Virus record (IMG/VR): IMGVR_UViG_3300025030_000062
Location: 1-64,000 of that record
From: a virus
Length of the DNA: 64,000 bases
Strand: one strand, 5' to 3'
Under the pieces are notes generated by a model. The model worked only from the letters and a program-made list of their open reading frames with translations. It was not told the origin of the DNA and made no database searches. Shown here one piece after another: positions 7,634 through 14,010 of this stretch. Numbering within the stretch: position 1 is the first letter of the stretch; the number at the start of each line of letters is the position of its first letter. A program made the translations under genes and the position numbers.

Positions 7634-7851
7634 AAGTTTATGTATTTGAATCTGTTGTGTTACTGATAAGTTCAATTTTCTTATTCTCGTCTATTATAGC
7701 TTTTGGTTGTTCGTTTAAATGCGGAGGTTATGACGAAGATGAAAAGTTGAAAGCTCTTTGGTATTTTGCTGCATCAGGAGCCTTTGCGTTGATCTTCGGC
7801 GCTAGAATGATTTATTTGCTTGCTGTAGAAGCTGGAATGAATTTATTTTAA
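7630..7851 (+). CDS. Small membrane protein, two transmembrane segments
   Basis: A 73-residue protein with hydrophobic segments at about 6-27 and 43-66 separated by an acidic loop (YDEDEK). ATG 7630 overlaps the preceding stop and is preferred to the upstream in-frame ATG 7615. Two segments with a charged loop fit a holin, and the next gene is a membrane-anchored transglycosylase, but the endolysin is 2.5 kb away, so the holin call is tentative. Confidence 0.6.
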   Translation: MKVYVFESVVLLISSIFLFSSIIAFGCSFKCGGYDEDEKLKALWYFAASGAFALIFGARMIYLLAVEAGMNLF

Positions 7852-7865
7852 TCTAAGGAGGATTC

Positions 7866-8405
7866 ATGATTTTAAGAAACCGATTTAAGCGAAAACGCTC
7901 CGTTAACGAAATGTTAATCTTCACTTTAGCTATTATGATTGCGGTAGCAATGTTCTCTTCAGCAACTGTATGGCTCACTAAGCGGCCAACTCCGCAATTA
8001 AAGAAATGTCACGGCCCTGGGCTTTCGATAGAAACTCTTAAGTATCAGGCTTACTTTTTCGAGGCTAATGCGGGTATTCATGCGTTAGAAGTTGCTAAGG
8101 CTGTGCAGCAGTCGAAGCGTAAACGGCTTACCGCTGCTATCTGCATGGTTGAATCAGGCGGCAAGAAAACGGCGTATAATCGCAGAACTAAGGTTGATGG
8201 GATGTATCAAGTTAACCCTGCTTTTTGGGGTAAGGTAAACACCAAATCAGCTCTTGCTATGACTGCTCAGCACGACGCTATAATGGATGAACTTTTAGCC
8301 GCTTCTAACGGAAACTTGAAGGTTGCATTGAATCGATACGGCGGCGATTCAACTAAAAAGGTCTACGCTCAAAATATATTGAAAGAAATGGAGCGCACCC
8401 CTTGA
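7866..8405 (+). CDS. Membrane-anchored lytic transglycosylase-like protein
   Basis: A 179-residue protein with a basic N-terminus, one transmembrane or signal-anchor segment (about 16-37) and a lysozyme-like domain: AAICMVESGG (Glu96 as catalytic acid), DGMYQVNPAFWGKV (about 111-124) and ALNRYGGD near 155-163, the order seen in SLT-type domains. It would cleave peptidoglycan from the periplasmic face, either for lysis or DNA entry. RBS TAAGGAGG is strong. The last codons overlap the next promoter. Confidence 0.75.
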   Translation: MILRNRFKRKRSVNEMLIFTLAIMIAVAMFSSATVWLTKRPTPQLKKCHGPGLSIETLKYQAYFFEANAGIHALEVAKAVQQSKRKRLTAAICMVESGGKKTAYNRRTKVDGMYQVNPAFWGKVNTKSALAMTAQHDAIMDELLAASNGNLKVALNRYGGDSTKKVYAQNILKEMERTP

Positions 8406-8430
8406 CATTGGAATTAAGTTTTGCTAGATT
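8402..8430 (+). promoter_or_regulatory. sigma70-type promoter
   Basis: -35 TTGACA (8402-8407), 17-nt spacer, -10 TAGATT (8425-8430). It drives the GTG gene at 8473 and could also read through into the 9188 gene and the structured RNA region. Confidence 0.7.
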
Positions 8431-8472
8431 GCACTCACCGATTAACGAACCAACTAAAAGGAGGAATTAAAA

Positions 8473-9078
8473 GTGGTACTGGAAAACAAAGCTCAGAAGC
8501 TGAAGCGTGAATCTCTCGAAGGTCTTCCGGCAATCGTCGCTGCTACTCAGAGTGAGATTGGTTACATGTTTGCTCCGCTTGAGAACGCGGAATGGCTGAA
8601 TAAGAACGGTCTTGTTGAATTTGATGTAAGTATCACTAACGAAGCGGGATTCATTGCAACCCGCGCAACCACAAAGGGGATTGAAAAAGTTATGAGTGAA
8701 AATGTTCAGGTTGAAGCAGCAGCACCGGTAGCGTCTGGTTATGTGATCGAAGACATCGCAGTTGAAGTAGTTTCCAAGCGTCGTGGTGGTGGTAGGGCTG
8801 GCGTTTCCTACCCGTTTGATGCACTTCAGGTAGGCCAGAGCTTTGTTGTCCCGGCTACTGAGAAGAAGCCGAATCCGGTGAAGTCTATGGCGTCTTCGAT
8901 TACCGCCGCTAATGCTCGTTACGCTACTCCGCTGACTAACGAAGATGGTTCTCCGAAGATGAAAACCATTACCGTTCCGCGTACCGGCGAAAAACGCGAT
9001 GTCCAGGCTACTCAGCTGGTTCGCAAGTTTACTGTTGTTGCTTGCGAAGGTGGTGCAAGGGTGGGGCGCGTGCTGTAA
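8473..9078 (+). CDS. Small-domain protein (DUF7303-like paralog), 201 aa
   Basis: The C-terminal part (about 112-201) matches the domain repeated at 2919 and 3674: YPFDALQVGQSFVVP, then a long basic loop, LVRKFTVVACEGGARVGRVL at the end. The N-terminal 110 residues are a separate unassigned region rich in Glu and Ala. GTG 8473 follows AAAAGGAGG. Codon choice is closer to that of the capsid gene than to the neighbouring small genes, suggesting high expression from the promoter just upstream. Confidence 0.7.
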   Translation: MVLENKAQKLKRESLEGLPAIVAATQSEIGYMFAPLENAEWLNKNGLVEFDVSITNEAGFIATRATTKGIEKVMSENVQVEAAAPVASGYVIEDIAVEVVSKRRGGGRAGVSYPFDALQVGQSFVVPATEKKPNPVKSMASSITAANARYATPLTNEDGSPKMKTITVPRTGEKRDVQATQLVRKFTVVACEGGARVGRVL

Positions 9079-9092
9079 TAGGTAATAACGGT

Positions 9093-9117
9093 ACACTCAA
9101 AGGCCCAAGTTGAGTGT
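9093..9117 (+). terminator. Hairpin, probable weak terminator
   Basis: Perfect 8-bp stem ACACTCAA / TTGAGTGT (9093-9100 with 9110-9117) with a 9-nt loop, 14 nt after the stop of the 8473 gene and followed by TTTAAAT. The U tract is short, so partial termination or RNA protection is possible. Confidence 0.5.
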
Positions 9118-9187
9118 TTAAATGAAGTAAGATTATTTGCCTATACTTCGGCCAAATTATTTAACCTTTAATTGGAGATAAAACCCA

Positions 9188-9346
9188 ATGAAAACCGAAA
9201 TTAAAAACGCAATCAAGCTGTTGGCTCAGAAGATTACTGGTGATGTGAAGGCTGATGAAGCATTGAAGTTCACGCAAGCTGCATTGAATCTTGCTCATGT
9301 AAGTCAGCTTGTTGTTCAGACCAAGATTGTTGAAGGAAAGAACTGA
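9188..9346 (+). CDS. Small helical protein, 52 aa
   Basis: ATG 9188 after TTGGAGA, 52 codons, ending TGA 9344-9346. Lys/Ala-rich amphipathic helices and no Cys. It resembles small highly expressed phage proteins of unknown role. Its last codons overlap the first helix strand of the structured RNA region that follows. Confidence 0.6.
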   Translation: MKTEIKNAIKLLAQKITGDVKADEALKFTQAALNLAHVSQLVVQTKIVEGKN

Positions 9347-9669
9347 GTCAGCACGGAAGGACGTGCGAGATAGCCTTGTGAAAAGACCTCAACCGGATAA
9401 AGCCGTTGGATGGTTCAGTAAACAAGGGTAGCATGTTTGAACAACACGGAACAGGTATCAAGCCCTGTACTCAGTTTAAGCTTTAAACGCCTCGCCGAAC
9501 CTTGAAGATGCTGGTGTTGTTTGGTGCTGTAGGCTTGACCTACAGAGGTAAGGTAGCCGTTTCGCGTTGCGGTCTTATCTGAATATGTAGCGCGGGGCTG
9601 AAAGCCGGGTCACTCGTAAGAAGGCTTGACTTTGCCAGTTTCAGAGTAAATTGGTTGTAGTTTGATTTG

Positions 9670-9761
9670 CAGCAAGTAGCTCAGCGGATAGAGCGTTCGG
9701 CAATTCGTTTTTACGAATGCAGTAATCTGAAAGGTCGTTGGTTCAAATCCAATCTTGCTGC
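9670..9761 (+). tRNA. tRNA-like domain with hairpin insertion in the anticodon arm
   Basis: Canonical pieces: acceptor CAGCAAG (9670-9676) with CTTGCTG (9754-9760), D arm GCTC-AGCGGATA-GAGC (9679-9694), T arm GTTGG-TTCAAAT-CCAAT (9737-9753), 5-nt variable region AGGTC. The anticodon stem TTCGG (9696-9700) pairs with CTGAA (9727-9731), but the loop is 26 nt instead of 7 and contains a 6-bp hairpin ATTCGT/ACGAAT (9703-9718). No U33-anticodon arrangement can be placed, so no isotype is given. Flanking ATTTG and CAAAT extend the acceptor stem to 12 bp. CCA is not encoded. It may be a tRNA mimic or a tRNA with an intron-like insert rather than a decoding tRNA. Confidence 0.6.
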
Positions 9762-9960
9762 AAATTGTTCAGGTTGCGCGGATTCATTAAAGGAAGATCA
9801 GAGCAGTCTTCGCCTGAATAGTAACAGAAGTTAGTTGAAGGTGTTTGCCGCAACGATTTACTGTTTCAAATCGCTAGTACAGTGAGGGCATGATTCGAAG
9901 TTTGAAATATAACCAAATAGCCGAAAAGCCTTTGCATGAGCGACCTGACTACTAGCAACG

Positions 9961-10005
9961 AACCCGCTTTGACAGATTAAAACCTGTTAAAGCGGGTTTT
10001 CTTTT
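9961..10005 (+). terminator. Strong rho-independent terminator
   Basis: AACCCGCTTT (9961-9970) pairs perfectly with AAAGCGGGTT (9989-9998), continued inward by ACAG/CTGT, and is followed by TTCTTTT. It ends the structured RNA region just before the next promoter. Confidence 0.85.
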
Positions 10006-10014
10006 GCCGAACTC

Positions 10015-10043
10015 TTGACATTCATGATTAAGATTTGTTAGAG
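10015..10043 (+). promoter_or_regulatory. sigma70-type promoter for the lysis block
   Basis: -35 TTGACA (10015-10020), 17-nt spacer, extended -10 TG-TTAGAG (10036-10043). It lies directly after the terminator and 42 nt before the first start codon of the lysis region. Confidence 0.6.
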
Positions 10044-10084
10044 TGTTGCCGCAAGCTCCAAAACTTTAGTTTAAGGAGATTCTA

Positions 10085-10177
10085 ATGCAAGAAAGCAAGT
10101 TAACCTGTCCGGTACTGCGTTGGTACGGTCATTGTTACATGAGCGTTGAATGCAAATCTTGTGGAAGATTGCGCTAA
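10085..10177 (+). CDS. Tiny Cys-rich protein, 30 aa
   Basis: ATG 10085 after TTTAAGGAG, 30 codons. Cys at 8, 17, 23 and 26 (the last pair CKSC) could bind zinc. Supported only by ribosome site, promoter position and Cys pattern. Confidence 0.45.
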   Translation: MQESKLTCPVLRWYGHCYMSVECKSCGRLR

Positions 10178-10197
10178 CCAGTTGTCAGGAGGTATAA

Positions 10198-10389
10198 ATG
10201 CCGCCGCAAACTGAAGAATTTAGTCGTGAAAGTGTTAATGCTCTTGTATGTCCTGCTCTTAATATTCTTAGAGCTATTGAACTTGATTTAGCGGGTTGTG
10301 ACTGTATTTATAAGCCGAAGATTCGCAATGCTACTGATAACTTGCTTAAGCTAATGACTCTTGCTAAACGAGGTGATTTGAATGGCTAA
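10198..10389 (+). CDS. Hypothetical protein, 63 aa
   Basis: Strong RBS CAGGAGG 9 nt before ATG 10198. Predicted helical, no transmembrane segment and no domain recognised. It overlaps the endolysin start by 8 nt, so translation is probably coupled. Confidence 0.65.
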   Translation: MPPQTEEFSRESVNALVCPALNILRAIELDLAGCDCIYKPKIRNATDNLLKLMTLAKRGDLNG

Positions 10390-10807
10390 GATAGATACTC
10401 TTGAACCGGATTTTAAGGTTCGAGTTGAAGAACTGATCAAACGAACCGAAGCGGCTACCAACCGCCAATGGGCTATTAGTGACGCTCGCCGCACTATGGC
10501 TCAGCAGCGTGATATTTACGCTCAAGGCCGAACTAAGCCGGGAAAGGTAGTATCGAACGCTAAGCCTGGACAATCGGCGCATAACTTTGCCTTAGCGATT
10601 GATCTATGGCCGCTTAAAGCCGATGGTAAGAACTTTGATTGGGGTGCTAGCCAAGCTTTGTTTAAAGTGATGGCCGACATTGCTGTTGAAATGGGTCTTA
10701 CTTCAGGTTTCTACTTTAAGAGTATTCACGATGCTCCTCATGTTGAACATCCGCGTTGGCGTCAGCAGCAAGCTAAATGGAAAGCTGGTGAGATTCAAAT
10801 TGCGTAA
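10382..10807 (+). CDS. Endolysin, M15-type L-Ala-D-Glu / D,D-peptidase
   Basis: A 141-residue zinc peptidase of the VanY/M15 group, like T5 and ply-type endolysins. SDARRTMAQQRDIYAQGR (33-50) is the substrate-binding helix region, SAHNFALAID (65-74) gives ligands His67 and Asp74, and HVEHP gives the third ligand His123 with catalytic Glu122-type residues beside it. It has no signal peptide, so it needs a holin or other export. It is followed by a lipoprotein and a lipase, forming a lysis cassette. Confidence 0.88.
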   Translation: MAKIDTLEPDFKVRVEELIKRTEAATNRQWAISDARRTMAQQRDIYAQGRTKPGKVVSNAKPGQSAHNFALAIDLWPLKADGKNFDWGASQALFKVMADIAVEMGLTSGFYFKSIHDAPHVEHPRWRQQQAKWKAGEIQIA

Positions 10808-11060
10808 CGTAGCTTTGCTTATAGTTGTATTAATGCTAACCGGCTGTGCTATATTAGGTCAGCGTGAATCTTCAGTACAATTGTCTAATGGCGAAATAGT
10901 AACTATACGATGCCCACATGACGGTAAGGTAGAGTTTAAGCAAGGTGAAACGCAGATTAAAGTTGATCTTCAAGGTAAGCCTGGGCCGATTGATTCATTG
11001 GTAGCTTTAATGTCTTTAGGGTTTGCGAGGCTGTTTACAACAACTGAGGTGGTTAAATGA
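10800..11060 (+). CDS. Small lipoprotein, possible spanin (Rz1- or u-spanin-like)
   Basis: An 86-residue protein from TTG 10800, which overlaps the endolysin by 8 nt and follows GGTGAG. Residues 1-16 form a signal peptide ending in the lipobox LTGC (about 13-16), giving a mature lipoprotein of about 70 residues. The C-terminal third (IDSLVALMSLGFARLF) is weakly hydrophobic. Position after the endolysin and the lipobox fit an outer-membrane spanin. A longer frame begins at 10680 but would overlap most of the endolysin and bury the signal peptide. Confidence 0.7.
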   Translation: MRNVALLIVVLMLTGCAILGQRESSVQLSNGEIVTIRCPHDGKVEFKQGETQIKVDLQGKPGPIDSLVALMSLGFARLFTTTEVVK

Positions 11061-11602
11061 TAAAGCTTTGTGAACAGCTTTGTTATGAGAGCTATTCTGA
11101 CAGCAAAAACTTTACAGAAGTAGGGGATTTGGCCTACGGTTTGTTCTACACACCTTACGGTAAAATTCTATGCATCAGAGGCTCCGAGAATGCCTTGAAT
11201 TGGCTTCGTAACGTCAGGGCCGTACCTTGGCGCACCTGCGGCGGTCATATTGCCCACAAGGGGTTCATACGAGCTTTCCAGGCGCTTTGTAGCGGCGGGA
11301 TGCCTACCGGAGCAGGCGCGTGTGACATCGTGACAGGACATAGCCTTGGCGGGGCCATAGCGACCCTCTACGCTGAGCAGGCCGGATGCAAGGTAGTCAC
11401 CTTTGGCTCGCCTAAAGTGTACTTCAGATTCGCTCCTGCGCCGGTTCTGGATCACATTCGAATAGTGCGTGACGACGATCCTGTTCCCTGGATTCCTGGT
11501 ATGTTCTACAGCCATAGAACTGAAGCTACGGTGAGGAAAGATGACGATCATCATTTGCTTCAGATTGAAGACCACTTTATGAAAGGATACTTGACCAAAT
11601 GA
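11057..11602 (+). CDS. Class 3 lipase-like hydrolase
   Basis: A 181-residue alpha/beta hydrolase of the Lipase_3 type. The nucleophile elbow is TGHSLGGA (93-100, Ser96), Asp in RDDDPVP (about 139-144) is the acid, and a His near the end (DHHL about 164-167 or DHF 172-174) is the base. Family members hydrolyse acylglycerols. In a lysis cassette it probably attacks the outer membrane or membrane lipids at the end of infection. About 11160-11480 is visibly GC-richer with different codon use, pointing to recent acquisition. Overlaps the lipoprotein gene by 4 nt. Confidence 0.8.
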   Translation: MIKLCEQLCYESYSDSKNFTEVGDLAYGLFYTPYGKILCIRGSENALNWLRNVRAVPWRTCGGHIAHKGFIRAFQALCSGGMPTGAGACDIVTGHSLGGAIATLYAEQAGCKVVTFGSPKVYFRFAPAPVLDHIRIVRDDDPVPWIPGMFYSHRTEATVRKDDDHHLLQIEDHFMKGYLTK

Positions 11603-11664
11603 GAACTTTAGCTTTGCTGGTTTGGATAGTGATTCTGTTGACTAGTTCTATTGTGGGTAAATAA
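11599..11664 (+). CDS. Possible 21-aa hydrophobic peptide
   Basis: ATG 11599 overlaps the lipase stop (ATGA) and encodes 21 residues that are almost entirely hydrophobic, enough for one transmembrane helix. Small hydrophobic lysis peptides exist in phages, but this could be chance. Confidence 0.3.
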   Translation: MRTLALLVWIVILLTSSIVGK

Positions 11665-11677
11665 GAGGATAAATTAA

Positions 11678-11755
11678 ATGGCAAGAGATAAGTGTATTTA
11701 CAATCGTCATATCGAATGTGTTAACTGTGAACTTTGTGACAGATACAAGAAATGA
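11678..11755 (+). CDS. Tiny Cys-rich peptide, 25 aa
   Basis: ATG 11678 after AGAGGAT. Cys at 6, 14, 17 and 20 (CVNCELC) could make a zinc knuckle. Support is limited to the Cys pattern and ribosome site. Confidence 0.4.
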   Translation: MARDKCIYNRHIECVNCELCDRYKK

Positions 11756-11795
11756 TGAACTTATTAGGCTGTTGATTCTATTGTTGGGGTGAGTA

Positions 11796-12191
11796 ATGCC
11801 TATTGCGCCTAGAAGACCTTGTTTACAACCTGGATGTGGTGCACTTGGTAATACGCCTTATTGCGAGAAGCACACTATTCAAAAGAAAGAAGAAGTTCGT
11901 ATTAAAGATCGGTATCGTGGTTCTGCTGCTTCAAGGGGCTATACGCACGAATGGAATAAATTTAGTAAAAGATATAGAGAACAAAACCCTTTATGTGTGA
12001 TGTGTGAAAAGGAAGGTAAGTTAGTTTTAGCTCAATGCGTTGACCACATCATTCCTCATAAGGGTGATCAGAAATTGTTTTGGGATTTGAATAACCTACA
12101 GTCGCTATGCCACTCGCACCATTCAGAGAAAACTGCGCGTGAAGATAACGGTTACGGTAATGCAGCAAAAGAACGAGAAAGATTCATCTAA
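11796..12191 (+). CDS. HNH endonuclease (packaging-associated)
   Basis: A 131-residue HNH nuclease. N-terminal CLQPGCG and CEKH form a zinc site; the HNH core is CVMC (67-70), VDHIIPH (82-88), Asn100 and LCHSHH (104-109). In HK97-like phages an HNH protein encoded next to the terminase genes works with the large terminase to cut cos DNA. The immediate downstream position of the small terminase gene fits this. Confidence 0.88.
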   Translation: MPIAPRRPCLQPGCGALGNTPYCEKHTIQKKEEVRIKDRYRGSAASRGYTHEWNKFSKRYREQNPLCVMCEKEGKLVLAQCVDHIIPHKGDQKLFWDLNNLQSLCHSHHSEKTAREDNGYGNAAKERERFI

Positions 12192-12200
12192 GGAACTAAA

Positions 12201-12653
12201 ATGGCGAACACAAGTCTGAAACCCGCGCATTTGAAAGTAGTGGACAAAGCACATGCTCACATGTACGACTATGACAATCCTGAACCGTCTAAGGATTGGC
12301 CTGTTACACCATCTCGCTTGTCACCTAAAGCAGCAGGTATCTTTGAGCGAATGGTATTGCGTATTGCTGAACTTTATCCTCCTTCAGCTTCTCATACCGA
12401 AATTTTAGCAATTTACGCCGAGGCCGAGGAAGATTATCTTGAACTGTCTGCTTACATTAAGTGGAATGGCCGAACTTTCACTACTGAAAATGGACAAATC
12501 AAACCTTATCCTGAAGTAGCAATGAGGAATGAAGCTAAGAATACGATGGAAAAGATACTTAAGGAGTTTGGTCTAAGTCCTGCTTCGTCGCGTAATGTAA
12601 AAGTAACCAAGCGTCAAGAGAAGCGTAACAGCTTTGCGGATTTGGATGATTGA
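12201..12653 (+). CDS. terS: Terminase small subunit, P27 family
   Basis: A 150-residue protein with the P27-type layout: LSPKAAGIFERM helix (about 41-52), a central helical pair, 'TTENGQIKPYP' turn (about 93-103) and the C-terminal FGLSPASSRNV motif (about 123-133). The small terminase recognises the packaging site and stimulates the large subunit. It lies between the HNH gene and, after an inserted homing endonuclease, the large terminase. Confidence 0.88.
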   Translation: MANTSLKPAHLKVVDKAHAHMYDYDNPEPSKDWPVTPSRLSPKAAGIFERMVLRIAELYPPSASHTEILAIYAEAEEDYLELSAYIKWNGRTFTTENGQIKPYPEVAMRNEAKNTMEKILKEFGLSPASSRNVKVTKRQEKRNSFADLDD

Positions 12654-12654
12654 T

Positions 12655-12813
12655 ATGGCTAAGTGCGAACTGGTTATTAGAGTCGAAGTTAAATGGTGGC
12701 TGAAGCTGTATCTTAGCGGCTTGAGTATGGTTTGCTGGATTACTGGCAATGAGCCTGATTGGGATAAGGTTAATGCCTGGGTTAAGCGAGGTATTAAATT
12801 TGAACAGGTATAG
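12655..12813 (+). CDS. Small hypothetical protein, 52 aa
   Basis: ATG 12655, 2 nt after the terS stop; 52 codons. Trp-rich with a partly hydrophobic middle (LKLYLSGLSMVCWIT), possibly one membrane helix. No family recognised. Confidence 0.5.
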   Translation: MAKCELVIRVEVKWWLKLYLSGLSMVCWITGNEPDWDKVNAWVKRGIKFEQV

Positions 12814-12814
12814 A

Positions 12815-12901
12815 ATGCCCACACCTTTACCTCAGTGGTTAATCGAACTGATTGAGCGTTGCAAGCGCGAAAAGGAGAATGGAAAGGTTAACTTAAACTA
12901 A
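12815..12901 (+). CDS. Tiny hypothetical peptide, 28 aa
   Basis: ATG 12815 directly after the previous stop, 28 codons ending TAA 12899-12901. An amphipathic basic helix (QWLIELIERCKREK). Position is the only support. Confidence 0.35.
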   Translation: MPTPLPQWLIELIERCKREKENGKVNLN

Positions 12902-12924
12902 TTTAAGGTTAAGGGTTGCTTATC

Positions 12925-12953
12925 TTGACTTTAAGAACTAATTCAGGTAGGGT
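12925..12953 (+). promoter_or_regulatory. sigma70-type promoter
   Basis: -35 TTGACT (12925-12930), 17-nt spacer, -10 TAGGGT (12948-12953). A transcript starting near 12960 meets a very strong terminator after about 100 nt, before any gene. Confidence 0.6.
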
Positions 12954-13022
12954 GTCGTGCAAATACAGAATGCACTCCGCCAAGTGCTAATGAGATAGGA
13001 TACGGGATACATCTCGTTCCTT

Positions 13023-13060
13023 AAATCCCCTTATCAGATGGCGGTCTGATAAGGGGATTT
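13023..13060 (+). terminator. Very strong hairpin terminator, probably bidirectional
   Basis: A 16-bp perfect stem (13023-13038 with 13045-13060) with a 6-nt loop, A-rich before and TTT-rich after. It lies 70 nt downstream of the promoter at 12925, so it either makes a short RNA or attenuates transcription into the terminase block. Confidence 0.85.
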
Positions 13061-13077
13061 CTAGTTTAGGGGTTTTT

Positions 13078-14010
13078 ATGAATGAAGACTTCAAGTTAAA
13101 AAGTACAAAATGTAAAGATAGACCTACTTATATTTATATTTGTTGTGATCCTAACACTTCAGAATGTAGATACGTTGGTAAAACCATTCGTTCTGTGGAT
13201 TACAGAATCAAAGCTCATGTTAAAGACCTATCTTTAAATCATAGAGCTAATTGGTTTAGACATGTTGGTTTTCCTGACTATTTTGTAGTTGAAATTGTTC
13301 CTCCTGGTGGTGATTGGATCGAAGCCGAGCAATTTTGGATTGCCTATATGAAGAGTTTAGGAGCAAATCTTGTTAATATGACAATAGGGGGTGAAGGTCT
13401 TTCTGGTTGGAATCATTCTGACAAAACTAAACACAAAATCAGGTTAGGCCATTTAGGTAAAAAGAAAGGTCCTATGCCCGATTATCATAAATTTAAAATT
13501 AGTTTAGGAGGTAAAGGTAAAAAACGTTCGGCTGAGACATGCACCAAACTAAGTATTGTTAACACAGGAAAAAAGATAGCTCCTGAAGTTATAGCTAAAA
13601 TAAAAGCCAGTAAAAAAGGTAAAGTTCCTGTGCTGTCGGAAGAGGGACGTGCTAAAATTGTAGCCGCAGGTAGAGCTAGAAAAGGAGTTGCTTTATCTGA
13701 AGAAAGAATAGCAATTATTGCAGAAACTAATCGAAGAAGATGTACCGGTGTGAAGCAGACGCCTGAACACGTTGCTAAATGCGCAGCGGCTAGAACAGGC
13801 CATGAGGTTTCACAAGAAACGCGTGATAAAATAAGTCGCGCTAACAAAGGTACTAATCATAGAGAAGGTACTCGCCATAGCGAAGAGACTTTGGCTAAAA
13901 TGTCACAGTCTGCGAAAAAGAGAGGTGCTTTACAAAGAGCCAAAAGGGAAGCAGAGCTTTTAGCTTTTTTCAGCATGACCGAACCTATTGAATGGTGCGA
14001 AAATGAGTAG
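13078..14010 (+). CDS. GIY-YIG homing endonuclease
   Basis: A 310-residue mobile endonuclease. The GIY-YIG module occupies about 17-100: TYIYI, CRYVGKT (30-36), Arg43 and the catalytic Glu in EAEQFW (82-87). The C-terminal two thirds is a string of NUMOD3-like DNA-binding repeats (Gly-Lys-Lys ... Ser-x-Glu-x-x-x-Lys-Ile), as in intron- and intergenic homing enzymes. Its stop overlaps the large terminase start, so it appears inserted into the conserved interval between the two terminase genes. Such enzymes cut related phages lacking the insert. Confidence 0.9.
   Translation: MNEDFKLKSTKCKDRPTYIYICCDPNTSECRYVGKTIRSVDYRIKAHVKDLSLNHRANWFRHVGFPDYFVVEIVPPGGDWIEAEQFWIAYMKSLGANLVNMTIGGEGLSGWNHSDKTKHKIRLGHLGKKKGPMPDYHKFKISLGGKGKKRSAETCTKLSIVNTGKKIAPEVIAKIKASKKGKVPVLSEEGRAKIVAAGRARKGVALSEERIAIIAETNRRRCTGVKQTPEHVAKCAAARTGHEVSQETRDKISRANKGTNHREGTRHSEETLAKMSQSAKKRGALQRAKREAELLAFFSMTEPIEWCENE

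Larger units (their letters stand above)
9341..10005 (+). ncRNA. Large structured noncoding RNA region with embedded tRNA-like domain
   Basis: About 660 nt without a convincing gene, closed by a strong terminator. Helices visible by eye: AACTGAGT (9341-9348) with ACTCAGTT (9469-9476), enclosing GCACG/CGTGC (9351-9366), CCTTGT/ACAAGG (9374-9379 with 9422-9427) and ACAGG/CCTGT (9451-9455 with 9464-9468); then GTTTAA/TTAAAC (9474-9488), CTGTAGG/CCTACAG (9527-9545), AGGTAAG/CTTATCT (9546-9552 with 9574-9580), a tRNA-like domain (9670-9761), TTCAGG/CCTGAA (9768-9773 with 9813-9818) around GAAGA/TCTTC (9793-9811), and CGATTT/AAATCG (9854-9873). CGTTGCGG (9565-9572) can pair with CCGCAACG (9848-9855) across the tRNA-like domain. 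Giant phage RNAs such as GOLLD and ROOL lie next to or contain tRNAs; membership is my inference. Individual short helices can arise by chance; the packing and terminator are the argument. Confidence 0.55.

Noticed and set aside
8467-9096. 209-codon antisense frame over the 8473 gene
   Set aside because: The rightward protein shares a domain with two other genes and has promoter and ribosome site; the antisense frame has neither.
9534-9654. Promoter-like TTGACC/TTGACT at 9534 and 9626
   Set aside because: No acceptable -10 box at 16-18 nt spacing; the first TTGAC forms the loop of a hairpin in the structured region.
10680-10799. Longer form of the lipoprotein
   Set aside because: It would bury the signal peptide and lipobox in the middle of the protein and overlap the endolysin nearly completely.
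11752-11795. Very short frame from ATG 11752
   Set aside because: Six codons only; leader of the HNH gene.
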